Origin: Hyphomicrobiales bacterium
GTDB taxonomy: Bacteria > Pseudomonadota > Alphaproteobacteria > Rhizobiales > Beijerinckiaceae
Direction of reading: 5' to 3'
NCBI GenBank assembly: GCA_027483945.1
Contig: JAIXTM010000017.1
Span: forward strand, 1-64,000
DNA length: 64,000 bases
Numbering within the stretch: the stretch's first letter is position 1; every line of letters starts with the position of its first letter. Below the pieces are notes generated by a model that searched no databases, was not told where the DNA came from, and saw nothing but the letters and a program-made list of their open reading frames with translations. Of this stretch, positions 1 through 8,424 are shown in pieces. The position numbers were made by a program, and so were the translations under genes.

Positions 1-290
1 CTGGCCCCTCCCCGCCGCTGCGCGGGAGGAGGGGGATGCGCTCACGGCCATTCGTGCGTGCTTCGAGGCTCGCTTCGCTCGCACCTCAGCATGAGGACCG
101 TTGTTAAGGGCGCGATGCCAATCGAAGCCTCATCCTGAGATGCCGCGCAGCGGCCTCGAAGGACGAGGCGTCATCCTCGCCCGTCATTGCGAGGAGCAAA
201 GCGACGAAGCCATCCAGCCCGCCGCAACCGCCCTCTGCATGGCTTCGCTCGCGCTCGCGATGACGACGCTCCGGAGGGACGTCCTGCCCT
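1..290. repeat. Intergenic mosaic of palindromic repeats
   Basis: No gene is supported here; the short ORFs are shadows of repeats. I see several inverted-repeat units. One is a short palindrome CCTCAgcaTGAGG near 83-95. A second is a unit near 128-169 that starts with CCTCATCCTGAG and ends with GGACGAGG. The largest is a long imperfect hairpin with arms at about 182-213 (beginning CGTCATTGCGAGGAGC) and 239-266 (ending GCGATGACG). Units with this wording recur between genes in many alphaproteobacterial genomes (recalled, not searched). They could fold in RNA at the 3' end of the Rieske gene. Confidence 0.6.
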
Positions 291-617
291 TCAGACGCAG
301 ACCAGCACGGTCGTGCCGTCTACCCGCACGGGCCAGGTCCGCAAATCCCGGCAGGCGAGGCCGCCGGTGGCCTTGCCCGTCCTGATCTCGAACAGCGCGT
401 AATGGGCCGGGCATTCGATGTGGTCGCCCACCACCGTGCCGCCCGACAGGCTCGCCTGCATGTGCGGGCAGGTGTCGCCGATGGCGAAGATGCCGTCGGC
501 GAGCCGCACCAGGGCGATGCGGCTGCCACCGACCGAGACGGCCAGCGTCTTCCGGTCCTCGAAGGCGGCAAGATCGGCCGCCGCGACCCAGCGCGGCGAC
601 GCCTGCGCCTCGCTCAT
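291..617 (-). CDS. Rieske-type [2Fe-2S] ferredoxin coupled to hppD
   Basis: A 108-residue soluble Rieske protein. The cluster ligands are visible as C50-P-H52 and C69-P-A-H72 (C-X-H-X16-C-X2-H), the spacing of ferredoxin components of ring-hydroxylating dioxygenases and NirD-like proteins. There is no signal peptide or membrane segment, so it is probably cytoplasmic. Its ATG overlaps the hppD stop codon (ATGA), so the two genes are almost certainly co-transcribed and translationally coupled. HPPD itself needs no external electron donor. The partner may instead be an unlinked oxygenase, or the protein may keep the HPPD iron ferrous; both are inference. The family is certain, the role is not. 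Confidence 0.85.
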   Translation of the reverse strand: MSEAQASPRWVAAADLAAFEDRKTLAVSVGGSRIALVRLADGIFAIGDTCPHMQASLSGGTVVGDHIECPAHYALFEIRTGKATGGLACRDLRTWPVRVDGTTVLVCV

Positions 618-1729
618 TCGGCCGCCTCGACCTTGAGGACGCCGCGGCGGATCTGGTCCTCCTCGATGGATTCGAACAGAGCGCGGAAATTGCCCTCGCC
701 GAACCCGTCGTCGCCCTTCCTCTGGATGAACTCGAAGAAGATCGGGCCGATGGCGTTGGCCGAGAAGATCTGCAGCAGGACCTTGGTGTAGGCGCCTTCC
801 ACGACGCCCTCGCCGTCGATGAGGATGCCGTTCTTCTCCAGCCGCTTCAGGTCCTCGCCATGGCCGGGCACGCGCCCGTCGACCCGCTCGTAATAGGTCG
901 CGGGCGGGGAGGGCATGAAGGGCAGCCCGTCGGCCCGCAGCCGCTCGATCGTCTGAAGGATGTTGTGGCAGCCGCAGGCGATGTGCTGGATGCCCTCGCC
1001 GTTATAGGCGTGGAGATATTCCTCGATCTGGCTGTTCTCGTCGGCCGACTCGTTGATCGGGATGCGGATCTTGCCGTCCGGGCTGGTCAGGGCCTTGGAG
1101 AACAGGCCCGTCACCTTGCCCGAAATGTCGAAATAGCGGATCTGCCGGAACCTGAAGATGCGCTCGTAGAACCCGGCCCAGACCTCCATGCGCCCGCGAT
1201 GGACGTTGTGGGTCAGGTGGTCGAGATAGAACAGGCCGACGCCCGCGGGGGCGGGGTTCGCCTCGCCAAGCCACTGGAACGCGTCCCCATAGGGCGAGCC
1301 CTTCGCGCCGTAGCGCTCCACGAAATAGATCAGGCTGCCGCCGATCCCCTTGATGGCCGGAACCTTCAGGGTCTTGGCGGCCTCGTCCGTGAAGGGCTCC
1401 GCGCCCATCTCCACCGCGCGGCGGAAGGCATGGCCCGCGTCCACCACCCGGAACGCCATCGAAGGCGCGCAGGGGCCGTGCGCCGCCACGAACTCATAGC
1501 CGTGGGTGCCGGGCGCGTTGTTGACGAGATAGTTCACGTCCCCCTGCCGGTAGAGCGTGATGTCCCGCTCCCGGTGGCGCGCCACCGCCGTGAAGCCCAT
1601 GAGCTTCATCAGCGCGTGCAGCGCCTGCGGATCGGGATGGGCGAACTCGACGAACTCGAAGCCGTCGGTGCCCGCCGGGTTCTGCTCGCTGATCGTGGCG
1701 GGAGCGGCATCGTGCGGAAACGGACCCAT
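614..1729 (-). CDS. hppD: 4-hydroxyphenylpyruvate dioxygenase
   Basis: 371 residues, the usual length for bacterial HPPD. The enzyme converts 4-hydroxyphenylpyruvate and O2 to homogentisate and CO2, the second step of tyrosine breakdown, in the cytoplasm. The Fe(II) ligands of the vicinal-oxygen-chelate fold are visible: His in DHLTHNV, His in GIQHIACG, and Glu in FFEFIQRKG near the C terminus. The open frame continues upstream to 1864, but the ATG at 1729 is preferred because GGAGGAAAA lies just upstream and the protein then begins like its homologues. A divergent Lrp-type regulator starts 157 bp away and a Rieske gene overlaps its 3' end. The next pathway enzymes (hmgA-fahA-maiA) are 14 kb downstream. 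Confidence 0.96.
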   Translation of the reverse strand: MGPFPHDAAPATISEQNPAGTDGFEFVEFAHPDPQALHALMKLMGFTAVARHRERDITLYRQGDVNYLVNNAPGTHGYEFVAAHGPCAPSMAFRVVDAGHAFRRAVEMGAEPFTDEAAKTLKVPAIKGIGGSLIYFVERYGAKGSPYGDAFQWLGEANPAPAGVGLFYLDHLTHNVHRGRMEVWAGFYERIFRFRQIRYFDISGKVTGLFSKALTSPDGKIRIPINESADENSQIEEYLHAYNGEGIQHIACGCHNILQTIERLRADGLPFMPSPPATYYERVDGRVPGHGEDLKRLEKNGILIDGEGVVEGAYTKVLLQIFSANAIGPIFFEFIQRKGDDGFGEGNFRALFESIEEDQIRRGVLKVEAAE

Positions 1730-1886
1730 GGCGTTTTCCTCCGGGCGCGAAATGCGCAAATGATGCACGATCATAGCTTGAATGGCCTGCAAGGTGCGCG
1801 CATTGTGCACGTGTCGCGGCAGCGCGCCGGCAGTTCTCCGCTGCCTTTGCGCCGCCGCGCGCACGATCCGTGCATGGAGATCAGGG

Positions 1887-2366
1887 ATGGGACCGTCCGC
1901 CCTCGACGGCTACGACCTCAAGCTCGTCGACGCGCTCCAGCGCGACGGGCGGCTCACCAACAACGAGCTCGCCGAAAAGGTGAACCTGTCGCCGTCGCAA
2001 TGCTCCCGGCGCCGGACCCGGCTGGAGCAGGCGGGCGTGATCCGGGGCTACCGCGCCGATCTCGATGCCGCGGCCCTGGGCCTCTCCGTCGCCGTCTTCG
2101 TGCAGGTGACGCTCGCCACCCATTCGCCGGACAATGCGCGGCGCTTCCTCGACCTCGTCGGCTCGGTAGAGGCGATCCAGGAGGCCTATGCCATGACCGG
2201 CGAGGCCGATTACCTGGTGAAGATGGTCCTGCCGGACCTCGCCGCGCTCTCCCGCATCCTCGCCGAGACGATCCTGCCCCACGAGAGCGTCGCCCATGTG
2301 CGCTCCTCCATCGTGCTGCAGGACCTGAAGCCCGTGGCGCGGCTGCCGCTGCCCGGCCGGGTTTGA
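1887..2366 (+). CDS. Lrp/AsnC family transcriptional regulator
   Basis: 159 residues. An N-terminal winged helix (residues about 5-60, NNELAEKVNLSPSQCSRR as the recognition region) is followed by an RAM/AsnC ligand-binding domain (about 70-150). This is the standard Lrp architecture. ATG 1887 is chosen because GGAG lies just upstream and the upstream extension of the frame is atypical of the family. It is divergent from hppD, so it is the natural candidate regulator of that gene and probably senses an aromatic amino acid or keto acid; the ligand is inferred. Its stop codon lies inside an FNR box that belongs to the next gene. Confidence 0.9.
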   Translation: MGPSALDGYDLKLVDALQRDGRLTNNELAEKVNLSPSQCSRRRTRLEQAGVIRGYRADLDAAALGLSVAVFVQVTLATHSPDNARRFLDLVGSVEAIQEAYAMTGEADYLVKMVLPDLAALSRILAETILPHESVAHVRSSIVLQDLKPVARLPLPGRV

Positions 2367-2376
2367 TCTGCGTCAA
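2363..2376 (+). promoter_or_regulatory. FNR/FixK-type box upstream of 2436-2813
   Basis: TTGATctgcGTCAA, a full match to the FNR-family consensus TTGAY-N4-RTCAA. Its centre is about 67 bp before the GTG start. That leaves a leader of about 25 nt if the site acts from position -41.5. It overlaps the stop codon of the Lrp gene. Confidence 0.75.
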
Positions 2377-2435
2377 GCCGCACGCGCGCGGCGCGATTTA
2401 TCAGGATTCCTTCTCGACACAGGAGGGGGATCCGC

Positions 2436-2813
2436 GTGCTGAAACGGATCGTGCTGCACCTTGCCCGCGGCAAGGATTGGCCGGATGGCAGCGACCGGCA
2501 CGGCTACGAGATCGTGGCGCCGCTCGACGACGCCGGGACGCTGGATTCCGGAACCTGGAAGCGCGAGCGCGCCCGTTGCCGGGTGCGCCGCTTCTGGGGC
2601 GACGAGCCGGATCGGTTCGGTCGCCTGATCCACAAGGCCGGGGGTGCCGGCGGTGCCACCTGGCGGATCGATTACGACCCGGCCCGGGACGGCGACGACG
2701 AGACCGGCTACCGCCTCGGCAGCCACACGTTCCGCGCCAATGATTACGTCTCGATCCGAGACGACGGGGGGGTCATGCACACGTTCCGCGTGGCCGAGGT
2801 CCGCCCCGCCTGA
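2436..2813 (+). CDS. Conserved-looking hypothetical protein, likely FNR-regulated
   Basis: 125 residues that I cannot assign to a family. It starts at GTG with a strong AGGAGG 10 nt upstream. The sequence is hydrophilic and rich in Asp, Arg, Gly and Trp, and alternating polar/hydrophobic stretches near the C terminus suggest beta strands. It has no Cys, no heme motif, no signal peptide and no membrane segment. A perfect FNR box precedes it, hemN lies convergently 11 bp downstream, and fnrL and the cbb3 genes follow. A role in the low-oxygen programme is therefore inferred from regulation and position only. Codon usage and GC match the neighbours, so it is a real gene. Confidence 0.75.
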   Translation: MLKRIVLHLARGKDWPDGSDRHGYEIVAPLDDAGTLDSGTWKRERARCRVRRFWGDEPDRFGRLIHKAGGAGGATWRIDYDPARDGDDETGYRLGSHTFRANDYVSIRDDGGVMHTFRVAEVRPA

Positions 2814-2824
2814 TCTGCCGGCGG

Positions 2825-4228
2825 TCAGACGCCCGCGGAGTGGCGGACAGGCCTGTCCGCGGAACGGTCCAGACAGGCGTCGAACGCCGCGCAGACATGG
2901 CGGACGAAGGGCCGCCCCGCCTCCGTCACCCATATGCGGCCATCGCGCCGGATCACGAGACCGTCGGCCTCGAGCGGGCACAAACGCAGGAGGTCCGCCT
3001 GCAGAACGCCCGGATGGGCGTCGTGCCGGCCACAGATCTCGACCAGATCGACCGTCAGGGCGCACATCAGCGCCTCGATGATCTCGGCCCGGAGGCGATC
3101 CTCCGCCGTCAACGCGTAGCCGCGTGCGACCGGCAGCCCGGCCGCTTCCACGGCGGCGGCCCAGTCCCTGGTCGTGGCGATGGACTGGACATAGCCCTGT
3201 GGCAGTCTGCCGATCGACGATGGGCCCAATCCGATCAGGGCATCGGCCTCGTCGGTCGTGTAGCCCTGGAAATTGCGATGGAGCCCGCCCTGGCGGAGCG
3301 CTTGCGCCATCGGGTCGTGCGGAGCCGCGAAATGGTCGAGCCCGATCCGCACGTAGCCGGCCGCCTCCAGCCGCACGGCCGCAGCGTCCTGCTGCGCGAA
3401 GCGCTCCGCCGGACCCGGCAGCGCCTCCTGAGGCAGCAGGTTCTGATGGGCCTTCATCCATGGAACATGGGCATAACCGAACAGTGCGATCCGGTCGGGC
3501 GCCAGCTCGAGCACCTGATCCACCGTCGCGACAATGCCGGCGACGCTCTGGTGCGGCAGGCCATACATCAGATCCAGATTGACCGACGCGACGCCCGCCT
3601 CCCGCAGCCAGCGCGCGGCCTGCCGGGACTGCGCGAAGGGCTGGCTGCGGTTGATCGCCTTCTGCACGACGGGATCGCAATCCTGGATGCCGAGGCTCGC
3701 CCGGTTGAGGCCGTTGCGCGCGGCCGCCTCGACCCAGTCCCGCGTCAGCGTGCGGGGATCGAGTTCGGCCGCGATCTCCGCCTGCGGCGAAAGGGCGAAA
3801 TGCGCCCTCAGCGCGCCGAACAGGCGGTCGAGGTCTTCCGCGGTCAGGATATTGGGCGTGCCGCCACCCAGATGCACCGCATCCGCCGTCAGCCGCCGCC
3901 CGATCGCCGCGGCGACGTGTGAGGTCTCGGTCAGCAGCGTGTCGAGGTAATGCGCGATCGGCCCGTGGCGGTTCACGACCCTGGTCTGGCAGCCGCAATA
4001 CCAGCAGAGCTTCTCGCAGAACGGGACATGGACGTAGAGCGAAACGCGCTGGCCGTCGGGCAGCGCCGCAAGCCAGCCGGCATAGGCCTTGGCATCGATG
4101 CCGGCATGGAAATGCGGCGCCGTCGGATAGCTGGTGTAGCGGGGCACCGTCCCGCCATAGCGCACGGCGAGGTCGGCCGCCGCCATGCGGGACACGGACG
4201 GCTCATGGGGCTGGGGCGCGGACGGCAT
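2825..4228 (-). CDS. hemN: Oxygen-independent coproporphyrinogen III oxidase
   Basis: 467 residues, the usual HemN length. This radical SAM enzyme decarboxylates coproporphyrinogen III to protoporphyrinogen IX without O2 and so supplies heme in low oxygen. The cluster motif is C-X3-C-X2-C (CEKLCWYC) preceded by YVHVPF, followed by the GGGTPN SAM motif and the DLMYGLP segment. The HemN-specific N terminus (YTSYPTAPHF) separates it from HemW. The frame is open to 4336, but that extension is proline-rich and crosses the FNR box, so ATG 4228 is chosen; ATG 4186 is an alternative. A perfect FNR box at 4323-4336 supports anaerobic induction. Confidence 0.94.
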   Translation of the reverse strand: MPSAPQPHEPSVSRMAAADLAVRYGGTVPRYTSYPTAPHFHAGIDAKAYAGWLAALPDGQRVSLYVHVPFCEKLCWYCGCQTRVVNRHGPIAHYLDTLLTETSHVAAAIGRRLTADAVHLGGGTPNILTAEDLDRLFGALRAHFALSPQAEIAAELDPRTLTRDWVEAAARNGLNRASLGIQDCDPVVQKAINRSQPFAQSRQAARWLREAGVASVNLDLMYGLPHQSVAGIVATVDQVLELAPDRIALFGYAHVPWMKAHQNLLPQEALPGPAERFAQQDAAAVRLEAAGYVRIGLDHFAAPHDPMAQALRQGGLHRNFQGYTTDEADALIGLGPSSIGRLPQGYVQSIATTRDWAAAVEAAGLPVARGYALTAEDRLRAEIIEALMCALTVDLVEICGRHDAHPGVLQADLLRLCPLEADGLVIRRDGRIWVTEAGRPFVRHVCAAFDACLDRSADRPVRHSAGV

Positions 4229-4322
4229 CGGGGGATCCGAATGATGCGGAGGGGGCGGAGGTCGCGGCAGGAGGCTCGGACCAGCTGCCCGTTTTCGTGT
4301 CACGGACTCAAGGCGCCGGTCC

Positions 4323-4336
4323 TTGATCTGGATCAA
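4323..4336 (-). promoter_or_regulatory. FNR box upstream of hemN
   Basis: TTGATctggATCAA, a perfect palindromic FNR consensus. It lies about 95-108 bp upstream of the chosen hemN start and overlaps the stop codon of the GNAT-like gene that follows. Confidence 0.85.
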
Positions 4337-4794
4337 TCCGGTTCAGCGCGGAAAGAGATAGTGTCAGCCTTGAACCGCGACGGGTGGCTGCCCGGAGCGG
4401 ATGGAGGAAGCCCCCCGTGGCTAACCGGCAGATCGATGACGAGCGCGTCGCAGCCCAGATCGCGGCGCAGCGCGTCGGCGCCGTCCACCACGATGTCGGC
4501 GAGGCTGGGGCCCGGCATCTGCGCGACGATCACGTCGTTGAGACGCAGTACGGTCCCGTGCCGCAAGGTGCGCTGCACGTGGTAGGTGAACAGTCCGTGG
4601 ATCACCCCGCGCCGGTCGCGGACGGCCATCATTCCCCGGCCGGCACGGCGCCCGCAATAATGGCTCGCCAGGGCACGCCACGCGGCCTGGCTCCGATGCG
4701 GATCCCACATGCGCACCAGCGGATAGGCGCCGACGGCACCTGCGCCGGTCATCGGCTCAACCCTGAAAATGTCGGCGGCGACACTGCGTCTCAT
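4333..4794 (-). CDS. Hypothetical protein, possibly GNAT-like, divergent from fnrL
   Basis: 153 residues read from ATG 4794; a later ATG at 4752 is also possible. I do not recognise a named family. The central part (about residues 55-120) reads like an acetyltransferase-type fold: a strand with MMAVRDRRGVIHGLF, then HVQRTLRHGTVLRLNDVIV, then a helix and the strand CDALVIDLP. The acetyl-CoA loop is not clear, so GNAT is only a suggestion. It lies between hemN (same strand) and fnrL (divergent). The FNR box at 4831-4844 is 37 bp from its first ATG, so the regulator may control both directions. Confidence 0.6.
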   Translation of the reverse strand: MRRSVAADIFRVEPMTGAGAVGAYPLVRMWDPHRSQAAWRALASHYCGRRAGRGMMAVRDRRGVIHGLFTYHVQRTLRHGTVLRLNDVIVAQMPGPSLADIVVDGADALRRDLGCDALVIDLPVSHGGLPPSAPGSHPSRFKADTISFRAEPD

Positions 4795-4830
4795 CGCGAC
4801 GCAACCTGCAAGGACCTAAGGAACATGACA

Positions 4831-4844
4831 TTGACACACGTCAA
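4831..4844 (+). promoter_or_regulatory. FNR box between the GNAT-like gene and fnrL
   Basis: TTGACacacGTCAA matches TTGAY-N4-RTCAA in both halves. It lies in the divergent intergenic region, consistent with fnrL autoregulation and possible control of the leftward gene. Confidence 0.78.
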
Positions 4845-4932
4845 TCACGCACCGGACGCAGAGCTTGGCCGCGACAGGCGGGATGTGCCAATCTCCCGCC
4901 CTGCCGAGCGGGCTCACCTGGCGGACGCGAGC

Positions 4933-5667
4933 ATGCATATCGCAGAGACCCAATGCGCGAAGAGCGGTCCCGATTGCTCGCATGGCCGGACGGCCTGCGC
5001 CGATTGCAAGGTCCGGCTCCATTCCATCTGCGCCGCCCTCGATCCGGACGAGCTCAATGCCCTGGAAGCGCTGAGCCATCCCACGCGCTACGGCGCCCGT
5101 TCCACCCTGTTCAGCCAGGACGAGACGGCCGAGAGCGTGTTCAACGTCACCGAGGGCATGGTGCGGCTCTACAAGCTGCTGCCGGATGGGCGCCGCCAGA
5201 TCGTCGGCTTCGCCCTCCCGGGCGATTTTCTCGGGCTGGCTCTGATGGACCGGTTCGGCGTGTCGGCCGAAGCGGTGGGCGACGTCACGGTCTGCCGCTT
5301 CCCGCGCAAGGCTTTCGCGGCCTATCTCGATACCAAGCCGCATTTGCTGCGCCGGCTGCACGAGTTTGCCGGCCACGAGCTGAGCCTGGCCCAGGAGCAG
5401 ATGGTTCTGCTCGGGCGCCGTTCGGCGGAGGAGCGGGTCGCATCGTTCCTGGTCAGCCTGCGCGAGCGGCTCGCCCGCATCGGCCAGAAATCGGTGACGC
5501 TCGCCCTGCCCATGAGCCGGCAGGACATCGCCGACTTCCTCGGCCTCACCATCGAGACGGTCAGCCGGACGATGACGCGCCTTGCCCGCGAGAAGACGAT
5601 CCTCGTCGTGCCGGACGGTGTGCGGTTGCTGCGACCCGAACAGCTGGAATCCATCGCGGCCCGCTGA
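4933..5667 (+). CDS. fnrL: FnrL/FnrN-type oxygen-sensing transcription regulator
   Basis: 244 residues from ATG 4933. This is a CRP/FNR protein with the cysteines needed for an O2-labile [4Fe-4S] cluster: C22-X2-C25-X7-C33 at the N terminus and C121 in the sensor domain. This is the FnrN/FnrL pattern, which FixK lacks. The cyclic-nucleotide-like domain spans about 40-150. The C-terminal helix-turn-helix contains ETVSR, the E..SR recognition signature for TTGAT half sites. The frame is open upstream, but earlier starts would overlap the FNR box; GTG 4885 is an alternative. Boxes of the matching type precede hemN, ccoN, ccoG, a hypothetical gene and this gene itself, so it is probably the local master regulator. 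Confidence 0.93.
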   Translation: MHIAETQCAKSGPDCSHGRTACADCKVRLHSICAALDPDELNALEALSHPTRYGARSTLFSQDETAESVFNVTEGMVRLYKLLPDGRRQIVGFALPGDFLGLALMDRFGVSAEAVGDVTVCRFPRKAFAAYLDTKPHLLRRLHEFAGHELSLAQEQMVLLGRRSAEERVASFLVSLRERLARIGQKSVTLALPMSRQDIADFLGLTIETVSRTMTRLAREKTILVVPDGVRLLRPEQLESIAAR

Positions 5668-5689
5668 CCGGCGGCTCACGCGATGCTGG

Positions 5690-5716
5690 AAAAGGCGCGC
5701 TTTGGCGCGCCTTTTT
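5690..5716 (+). terminator. Rho-independent terminator after fnrL
   Basis: A perfect stem of GGCGCGC (5694-5700) with GCGCGCC (5705-5711) and a 4-nt loop, flanked by AAA upstream and TTTTT downstream. It separates fnrL from the cco promoter. Confidence 0.85.
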
Positions 5717-5744
5717 CATGAATGCGGCGCCGGCAGCGGCCCAC

Positions 5745-5758
5745 TTGACGCAAATCAA
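5745..5758 (+). promoter_or_regulatory. FNR box upstream of ccoN
   Basis: TTGACgcaaATCAA matches the FNR-family consensus. It lies about 90 bp before the ccoN ATG and just after the fnrL terminator. Confidence 0.82.
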
Positions 5759-5845
5759 TGTAGCAGGTCCGCCCCGCGCCTAACCCGAGGCGCAAGAACG
5801 GCGGCGTCCGCGTGCGATGCCCCGCCATGCCAGGGGGCGGCCTTT

Positions 5846-7504
5846 ATGGCTCACACGATCCAACTGAAGCGGATGACCACGAGCGAGATGGGTCTGGCGA
5901 TCTTCGCCGCCCTGTTCTCCCTGTTCGCGCTCGTGGTGGCCGCCAAGGCCGAGACGTCGGGATACGCGTTTCACGCCGCGATCTTCACGCTCGCCTCCGC
6001 TGCGTCCGTTTTCGCGATCGCCAACCGCTATTTCAATCGCCCTGCCGCCCTGCCGCCGCAGGAGGTCGATGGCCGGCCGAACTATAATTTCGGCCCGGTG
6101 AAATTCGCGACCATTGCCTCCGTCATCTGGGGCATCGCGGGCTTCGCCGTCGGGGTCGTCATCGCGCTCCAGTTGGCCTGGCCGGGCCTCAACCTCGACC
6201 TGCCCTGGACAAGCTTCGGCCGGCTGCGGCCGCTGCACACGTCGGCGGTCATCTTCGCCTTCGGCGGCAACGTGCTGATCGCCACGTCGTTCTACGTCGT
6301 CCAGCGCACCAGCCGCGTGCGCCTGGCGGGCGATCTGGCGCCTTGGTTCGTCGTCCTCGGCTACAATCTGTTCATCGTCATCGCCGGCACCGGTTACATG
6401 CTCGGCATCACGCAGGGCAAGGAATACGCCGAGCCCGAATGGTACGCCGACCTGTTCCTGACCATCGTCTGGGTCGTTTATTTCCTCGTGTTCCTGGCGA
6501 CGATCATTAAGCGCAAGGAGCCCCACATCTACGTGGCCAACTGGTTCTACATGGCGTTCATCGTGACGATCGCCGTGCTGCACCTGGGCAACAACGCGAC
6601 GATTCCGGTCTCGGTCTTCTCGCCCAAGTCCTACATCGTCTGGGCCGGCGTGCAGGATGCCATGGTCCAGTGGTGGTATGGCCACAACGCGGTTGGCTTT
6701 TTCCTGACCGCCGGCTTCCTGGCCATCATGTATTATTTCATCCCCAAGCGGGCGAACCGGCCGGTCTACTCATACCGTCTGTCGATCATCCACTTCTGGG
6801 CCCTGATCTTCCTCTATATCTGGGCCGGCCCGCACCACCTCCACTACACGGCACTGCCCGACTGGGCGCAGACCCTGGGCATGACCTTCTCGGTCATGCT
6901 GTGGATGCCGTCCTGGGGCGGCATGATCAACGGGCTCATGACCCTGTCGGGGGCTTGGGACAAGCTGCGTACCGACCCTGTCCTGCGCATGATGGTCGTG
7001 TCGGTCGCCTTCTACGGCATGTCGACCTTCGAGGGTCCGCTCATGTCGGTGAAGGCGGTGAACTCGCTGTCCCACTACACGGACTGGACCATCGGGCACG
7101 TCCATTCCGGCGCGCTCGGCTGGGTCGGCTACGTCTCCTTCGGCGCCATCTACTGCCTCGTCCCGTGGCTGTGGAACCGCCGCGAGATGTATTCGCTGCG
7201 TCTGATCAACTGGCACTTCTGGATCTCGACGCTCGGCATCGTCCTGTACATCACGGCGATGTGGGTTTCGGGCATCCTCCAAGGCCTGATGTGGCGCGCC
7301 TACACCACGCTCGGCTTCCTCGAATACTCGTTCATCGAGACCGTCGAGGCGATGCACCCCTTCTACGTCATCCGCGCGCTGGGCGGCCTGCTTTTCCTGG
7401 GCGGCGCACTGATCATGGCCTGGAACGTCTGGCGCACCATCGCCGGGGCCGGCGAGCCGGCCTCCAAGATGGGCGCCATTCCAGCCCTCGTTCCCGCTGA
7501 ATAA
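5846..7504 (+). CDS. ccoN: cbb3-type cytochrome c oxidase subunit I
   Basis: 552 residues with about a dozen membrane segments, the normal size for CcoN. This is the catalytic heme-copper subunit that reduces O2 at a high-affinity heme b3-CuB site and pumps protons in the inner membrane. Histidine-rich signatures are present: the heme ligand in [10 protein letters not shown], the YGHNAVGFF segment around the CuB site, and the AGPHHLHYT and HVHSGALGW motifs. ATG 5846 is chosen because GGGGGCGG precedes it and homologues begin here; the frame is open upstream to 5582 inside fnrL. It is first in ccoNOQP and has its own FNR box. Confidence 0.96.
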   Translation: MAHTIQLKRMTTSEMGLAIFAALFSLFALVVAAKAETSGYAFHAAIFTLASAASVFAIANRYFNRPAALPPQEVDGRPNYNFGPVKFATIASVIWGIAGFAVGVVIALQLAWPGLNLDLPWTSFGRLRPLHTSAVIFAFGGNVLIATSFYVVQRTSRVRLAGDLAPWFVVLGYNLFIVIAGTGYMLGITQGKEYAEPEWYADLFLTIVWVVYFLVFLATIIKRKEPHIYVANWFYMAFIVTIAVLHLGNNATIPVSVFSPKSYIVWAGVQDAMVQWWYGHNAVGFFLTAGFLAIMYYFIPKRANRPVYSYRLSIIHFWALIFLYIWAGPHHLHYTALPDWAQTLGMTFSVMLWMPSWGGMINGLMTLSGAWDKLRTDPVLRMMVVSVAFYGMSTFEGPLMSVKAVNSLSHYTDWTIGHVHSGALGWVGYVSFGAIYCLVPWLWNRREMYSLRLINWHFWISTLGIVLYITAMWVSGILQGLMWRAYTTLGFLEYSFIETVEAMHPFYVIRALGGLLFLGGALIMAWNVWRTIAGAGEPASKMGAIPALVPAE

Positions 7505-7515
7505 GGACGACGACC

Positions 7516-8250
7516 ATGTCGCTCTGGAACCGTCACAAGATCTTCGAGACGAACTCGATCGTCCTGATCCTCGGCATCCTTGTGATGATCGCCATAGGCG
7601 GTCTCGTGGAGATCGTGCCGCTCTACTACCTGAAGAGCACGATCGAGAAGGTGGATGGGGTGAGGCCCTATACGCCGCTCGAGCTTGCAGGCCGCAACAT
7701 CTACGTTCGCGAGGGCTGCTATAATTGCCACTCGCAGATGGTGCGCCCGCTGCGCGATGAGGTGGAGCGCTACGGCCATTATTCTCTGGCGGCCGAGAGC
7801 ATGTATGACCGGCCCTTCCAGTGGGGGTCCAAGCGCACCGGCCCGGACCTCGCGCGCCTCGGCGGCAAGTATTCCGACGAGTGGCATCGGGCGCACCTCG
7901 CCGAGCCGCGCTCCATCGTCCCCGGTTCGATCATGCCTGGCTATGCCTGGCTCGCCACCACACCGCTGAAGGCCGACGGGATCGAGCAGGACATGAAGGT
8001 CCAGAAGCTCCTTGGTGTGCCCTACAGCGACGAGATGGTGGCCAAGGCGAAAGCCGACCTGCGCATCCAGGCGACGACGGACGACCCCGAGGCGGACGCG
8101 CTTCTCAAGCGCTATCCCAAGGCTTCCGCGCGGGATTTCGACGGCAATCCCGCCGAGGTCAGCGAGGCCGATGCGCTCATCGCCTACCTGCAGATGCTCG
8201 GCACGCAGGTCGATTTCCGCCTCTACGACAACAAGGCCAACCTGCGCTGA
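7516..8250 (+). CDS. ccoO: cbb3-type cytochrome c oxidase subunit II (monoheme)
   Basis: 244 residues. One N-terminal membrane anchor (about residues 12-36) is followed by a periplasmic monoheme cytochrome c domain with CYNCH at about 69-73 and a distal Met candidate in [10 protein letters not shown]. CcoO passes electrons from CcoP to the binuclear centre in CcoN. The gene is 11 bp after ccoN and 14 bp before ccoQ, the standard order of the operon. Confidence 0.96.
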   Translation: MSLWNRHKIFETNSIVLILGILVMIAIGGLVEIVPLYYLKSTIEKVDGVRPYTPLELAGRNIYVREGCYNCHSQMVRPLRDEVERYGHYSLAAESMYDRPFQWGSKRTGPDLARLGGKYSDEWHRAHLAEPRSIVPGSIMPGYAWLATTPLKADGIEQDMKVQKLLGVPYSDEMVAKAKADLRIQATTDDPEADALLKRYPKASARDFDGNPAEVSEADALIAYLQMLGTQVDFRLYDNKANLR

Positions 8251-8264
8251 AGGAGCGTCCTGCC

Positions 8265-8420
8265 ATGAACGAGACCTACAGGATGCTCGCCGAGTTCGCC
8301 CAGACCTGGGGGCTCCTCTACTTCGTCTCGATCTTTGCCGGCGTGCTCGTCTACGCGCTGGCCCCGTCCCGGCGCGGCCGCTTTGACGCCGCCGCCCGCA
8401 TGCCCCTGCAAGAGGATTGA
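8265..8420 (+). CDS. ccoQ: cbb3-type oxidase small subunit CcoQ
   Basis: A 51-residue single-span membrane protein, with the helix at about residues 15-32 (WGLLYFVSIFAGVLVYAL) and a short cytoplasmic tail. The family stabilises the CcoP-containing complex and helps protect it from O2. The ATG is preceded by GAAGGAGCG. Its place between ccoO and ccoP (4 bp to ccoP) confirms the identity. Confidence 0.93.
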   Translation: MNETYRMLAEFAQTWGLLYFVSIFAGVLVYALAPSRRGRFDAAARMPLQED

Positions 8421-8424
8421 GCCG

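Noticed and set aside
1730-1886. Partial TGCGCA/TGTGCAC repeats between hppD and the Lrp gene as an operator
   Set aside because: Too short and irregular to call; only the divergent arrangement is supported.
860-2743. A 627-codon open frame on the plus strand across hppD and the Lrp gene
   Set aside because: It is antisense to hppD, has Arg/Ala/Pro-rich composition, and no family motif; a typical shadow frame in GC-rich DNA.
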